DNA of 64,000 bases from Nitrospira japonica (GTDB lineage Bacteria > Nitrospirota > Nitrospiria > Nitrospirales > Nitrospiraceae), in contig NZ_LT828648.1 in the NCBI RefSeq assembly GCF_900169565.1, positions 558,001 through 622,000 of the forward strand. Direction: 5' to 3'. The notes under the pieces are model-generated. The model worked only from the letters and a program-made list of their open reading frames with translations. It searched no databases and was not told the origin of the DNA. Of the stretch, positions 62,318-64,000 are shown piece after piece; the stretch's first letter is position 1; every line of letters begins with the position of its first letter. The position numbers and the translations under genes are program-made.

Positions 62318-63739
62318 TCACCCTCGTCTCCGCCTGGAGCGAAGAGCCATCTCTGTCGCAAAGGTCACGAGCGCGTCTTGCGGGAGTTTGCCGGTTGAAT
62401 TCCGGGGTAGTGATTCGACGAGGTGCAACGGACGTGGAAGAAACACGGGGTCGATGCACTTCCGTAATTCCGCCTGAATGGCCGACGCCCTGACACCGGG
62501 CGCCACAACGAAAGCGGTCAACCGTACGTCCGCGACAGCGGCCGTAGGCGACCGATAGAAGACCCCGTCCACGACGCCGTCGACTCGAGCCAATATCGCA
62601 TTCAGCGCCGCCAGCGAGGCGCGCTTTCCGGCAATCTTGACCAGGTCATGGCTTGGACCGTGCAAAGTGAACTGCGTTGGTTCCTGGATCGTAATCCGAT
62701 CGACCAGCCTGAGTGGCGGACCCACGTGGCCCTGACTCACCCAGGTCGCGTCCCCTTCCTGCCACAGCCGAAGTCCGGAACAGAGGGACCAGGTCTGGGA
62801 AGCAGTGGTTCGTCGCGTGCCGATGACGCCGGCTTCCGTGCATCCATACATTTCGCGGACCGGGGCGTGCCAGAGATTTTCCGCTTTTCTCGCCAGAGAA
62901 CGGGTAAGCGGCATGGTGGCCGACACAATTTCCTTCAACCCCGGCAGATCGATCTGCTGTCGTACATACGCCCGCAGATGGATAGGCGTGGTCATCAACC
63001 AGACCGGCTGATCGATGTGGCTCAATGCCCCCACGATATCGGCCGGCAACACCGGATGACCGGCGTGGACACTCCAGCCGCATTGCAAAGGCAGCATGAT
63101 GGTCGTTTCCAGGCCAAACATATGTTGTGGCGGCACGGTGCCCATCACCATCGCCGAGGAGGCATCCGACGGGCCGAATTGGTTTTTGAGCGCCTCGGCT
63201 CCCATGACCATCGCCCCCCACGTCTTCGCATGAGCCCGAGGCAGTCCGCTGCTCCCCGAGGTGAAGACCACGGCAGCGATTTGATCGGACGATATGATCG
63301 GGATCTCTTCGTCCATTCGATCGAACGTGGGGACGACGTGGTCCACACGGTATGCGGGGATGTCCTGGGGAACATCCTCGTTATCCGTGAGGATGTAGGC
63401 GTCCGGATACCGCTCTTTGAGCTGGGTGAACACGCGGGGAGCCCGGCAGGTCGGAAGCAAGCTGATGTGCCGGGACATCAATGCGGCGGCAAATCCGATG
63501 AGAAAATGATACCGGTCTTTGCAAAGATTAATGGCATGCCGCTTCGCCGGCACATACGAGGTGAGGCCCCGGACCGAAGCCAGGAAGTGCCGAACCGAAT
63601 AGGTCTCGCGGTCTCGCCGTGCGACACAATCGTCGAGACCGGCATGGGCAAGCAACGGATAGTATTCGGGAACGGCTTTGAAACGCGTGGCCCGTTTTCC
63701 GCCGACCACGCCGGTATCCGCTACGGTCATACGGCTCAT
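62318..63739 (-). CDS. AMP-dependent acyl-ACP/CoA ligase (ApeH-like)
   Basis: A 473-residue adenylating enzyme. P-loop-like motif AAVVFTSGSSGLPRAHAKTW at about 195-214, then YGCTEAGVIGTR (A5), and near the end NSTGKLPQDAL (A10 Lys). Activates an aromatic or fatty starter and loads it on the carrier protein. Start MSRMTVADTG at 63739 overlaps the carrier gene's stop by 4 bp. Confidence 0.9.
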   Translation of the reverse strand: MSRMTVADTGVVGGKRATRFKAVPEYYPLLAHAGLDDCVARRDRETYSVRHFLASVRGLTSYVPAKRHAINLCKDRYHFLIGFAAALMSRHISLLPTCRAPRVFTQLKERYPDAYILTDNEDVPQDIPAYRVDHVVPTFDRMDEEIPIISSDQIAAVVFTSGSSGLPRAHAKTWGAMVMGAEALKNQFGPSDASSAMVMGTVPPQHMFGLETTIMLPLQCGWSVHAGHPVLPADIVGALSHIDQPVWLMTTPIHLRAYVRQQIDLPGLKEIVSATMPLTRSLARKAENLWHAPVREMYGCTEAGVIGTRRTTASQTWSLCSGLRLWQEGDATWVSQGHVGPPLRLVDRITIQEPTQFTLHGPSHDLVKIAGKRASLAALNAILARVDGVVDGVFYRSPTAAVADVRLTAFVVAPGVRASAIQAELRKCIDPVFLPRPLHLVESLPRNSTGKLPQDALVTFATEMALRSRRRRG

Positions 63740-64000
63740 TTGGGCCTTTGCCGATTGATGTGTGCGGTCAGCGCCCGGATCGACGTAAAGGCGGGCCGAT
63801 CTTCCGAACGCAAGGCCACTCCATACTTCTTCGAAATGGACAGGACGATTTCCAGCATATCGATCGAATCCAATCCAAGCCCGTCTCCGAATAACGGCGC
63901 CGCCGGATCGACGTCCTTGACGTCCAGTTCCAAATGCAACGTGTCGACGATCAAACGTGCGAGATCGCTTTCGGAAATTGCATCGCATGCAGATTCCTGT
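63736..64000 (-). CDS. Acyl carrier protein, partial at the window edge
   Basis: The frame is open to the right edge, so the start codon probably lies beyond it; the TTG at 63954 would cut into the helix I region. The carrier motif GLGLDSIDMLEIVLSISKKYG supplies the phosphopantetheine Ser (DSI). About 88 residues visible. First visible gene of the cluster as transcribed. Confidence 0.85.
   Translation of the reverse strand, partial: QESACDAISESDLARLIVDTLHLELDVKDVDPAAPLFGDGLGLDSIDMLEIVLSISKKYGVALRSEDRPAFTSIRALTAHINRQRPK

Overview
The window looks like a chromosomal segment of a GC-rich, Gram-negative-type bacterium: there are many lipoprotein signals, a LolA-like protein and an outer-envelope biosynthesis cluster. 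The mix of families (DUF1111 di-heme protein, rubrerythrin / Fe-S reductase / DUF3501 set, tandem PTPS, SYLF proteins, DUF3309) made me think of Nitrospira or a relative. That is recognition from memory and has not been tested by a search.

Region 1 (1-13291) is ordinary backbone: the C-terminal part of TypA/BipA, a peroxiredoxin and a thioredoxin-like protein, a hybrid histidine kinase, a di-heme oxidoreductase, a minus-strand redox run (rubrerythrin, GlpC-like Fe-S protein, DUF3501, tandem PTPS), rfbC, HU, a YkgJ-type Cys-cluster protein, tRNA-Arg(CCG) and tRNA-Lys(CTT).

Region 2 (13246-33716) is a 20.4-kb genomic island inserted in tRNA-Lys. A 46-bp direct repeat of the tRNA 3' half marks both ends. 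Its left 6 kb is a one-strand module of integrase, XRE regulator with a palindromic operator, excisionase, terminase-small-subunit-like protein, PAPS-reductase-like protein, DnaB helicase, a replication initiator and an AlpA-like regulator. The initiator gene carries two clusters of AACGTT iterons. No capsid, portal, tail or large terminase gene is visible, so the layout resembles a phage satellite. Further in come a second tyrosine recombinase, two divergent ribbon-helix-helix genes, assorted secreted and membrane proteins, an A+T-richer operon ending in a DUF2971 protein, and a DUF3800 protein. Matching 11-bp-phased GTGTT repeats lie just inside both ends and look like integrase arm sites.

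Region 3 (33717-39752) is a decayed flank: small lipoproteins, a 2OG-Fe(II) oxygenase, an IS3 transposase fragment, a frameshifted CdiI-type immunity gene, a broken DUF72 gene, a DUF3309 gene whose 3' end is copied inside the island, and long non-coding stretches.

Region 4 (39753-52915) holds two LMW protein-tyrosine phosphatase paralogues in inverted orientation. One is in an apparent operon with a sulfotransferase and a fused ATP sulfurylase/APS kinase, which together form a PAPS-making and sulfating module. A SYLF lipoprotein, a CYTH-CHAD protein, a 994-residue animal-type haem peroxidase, a DUF488 protein and a VOC protein follow.

Region 5 (53004-64000) is a tightly overlapping minus-strand cluster of the aryl-polyene / type II fatty-acid kind: ACP, acyl-activating ligase, two hotdog dehydratases, LpxL-like acyltransferase, LolA-like protein, MMPL exporter, ketosynthase, chain-length factor and ketoreductase. 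It ends in an unusual fused GT2-GT-B glycosyltransferase and continues beyond the right edge.
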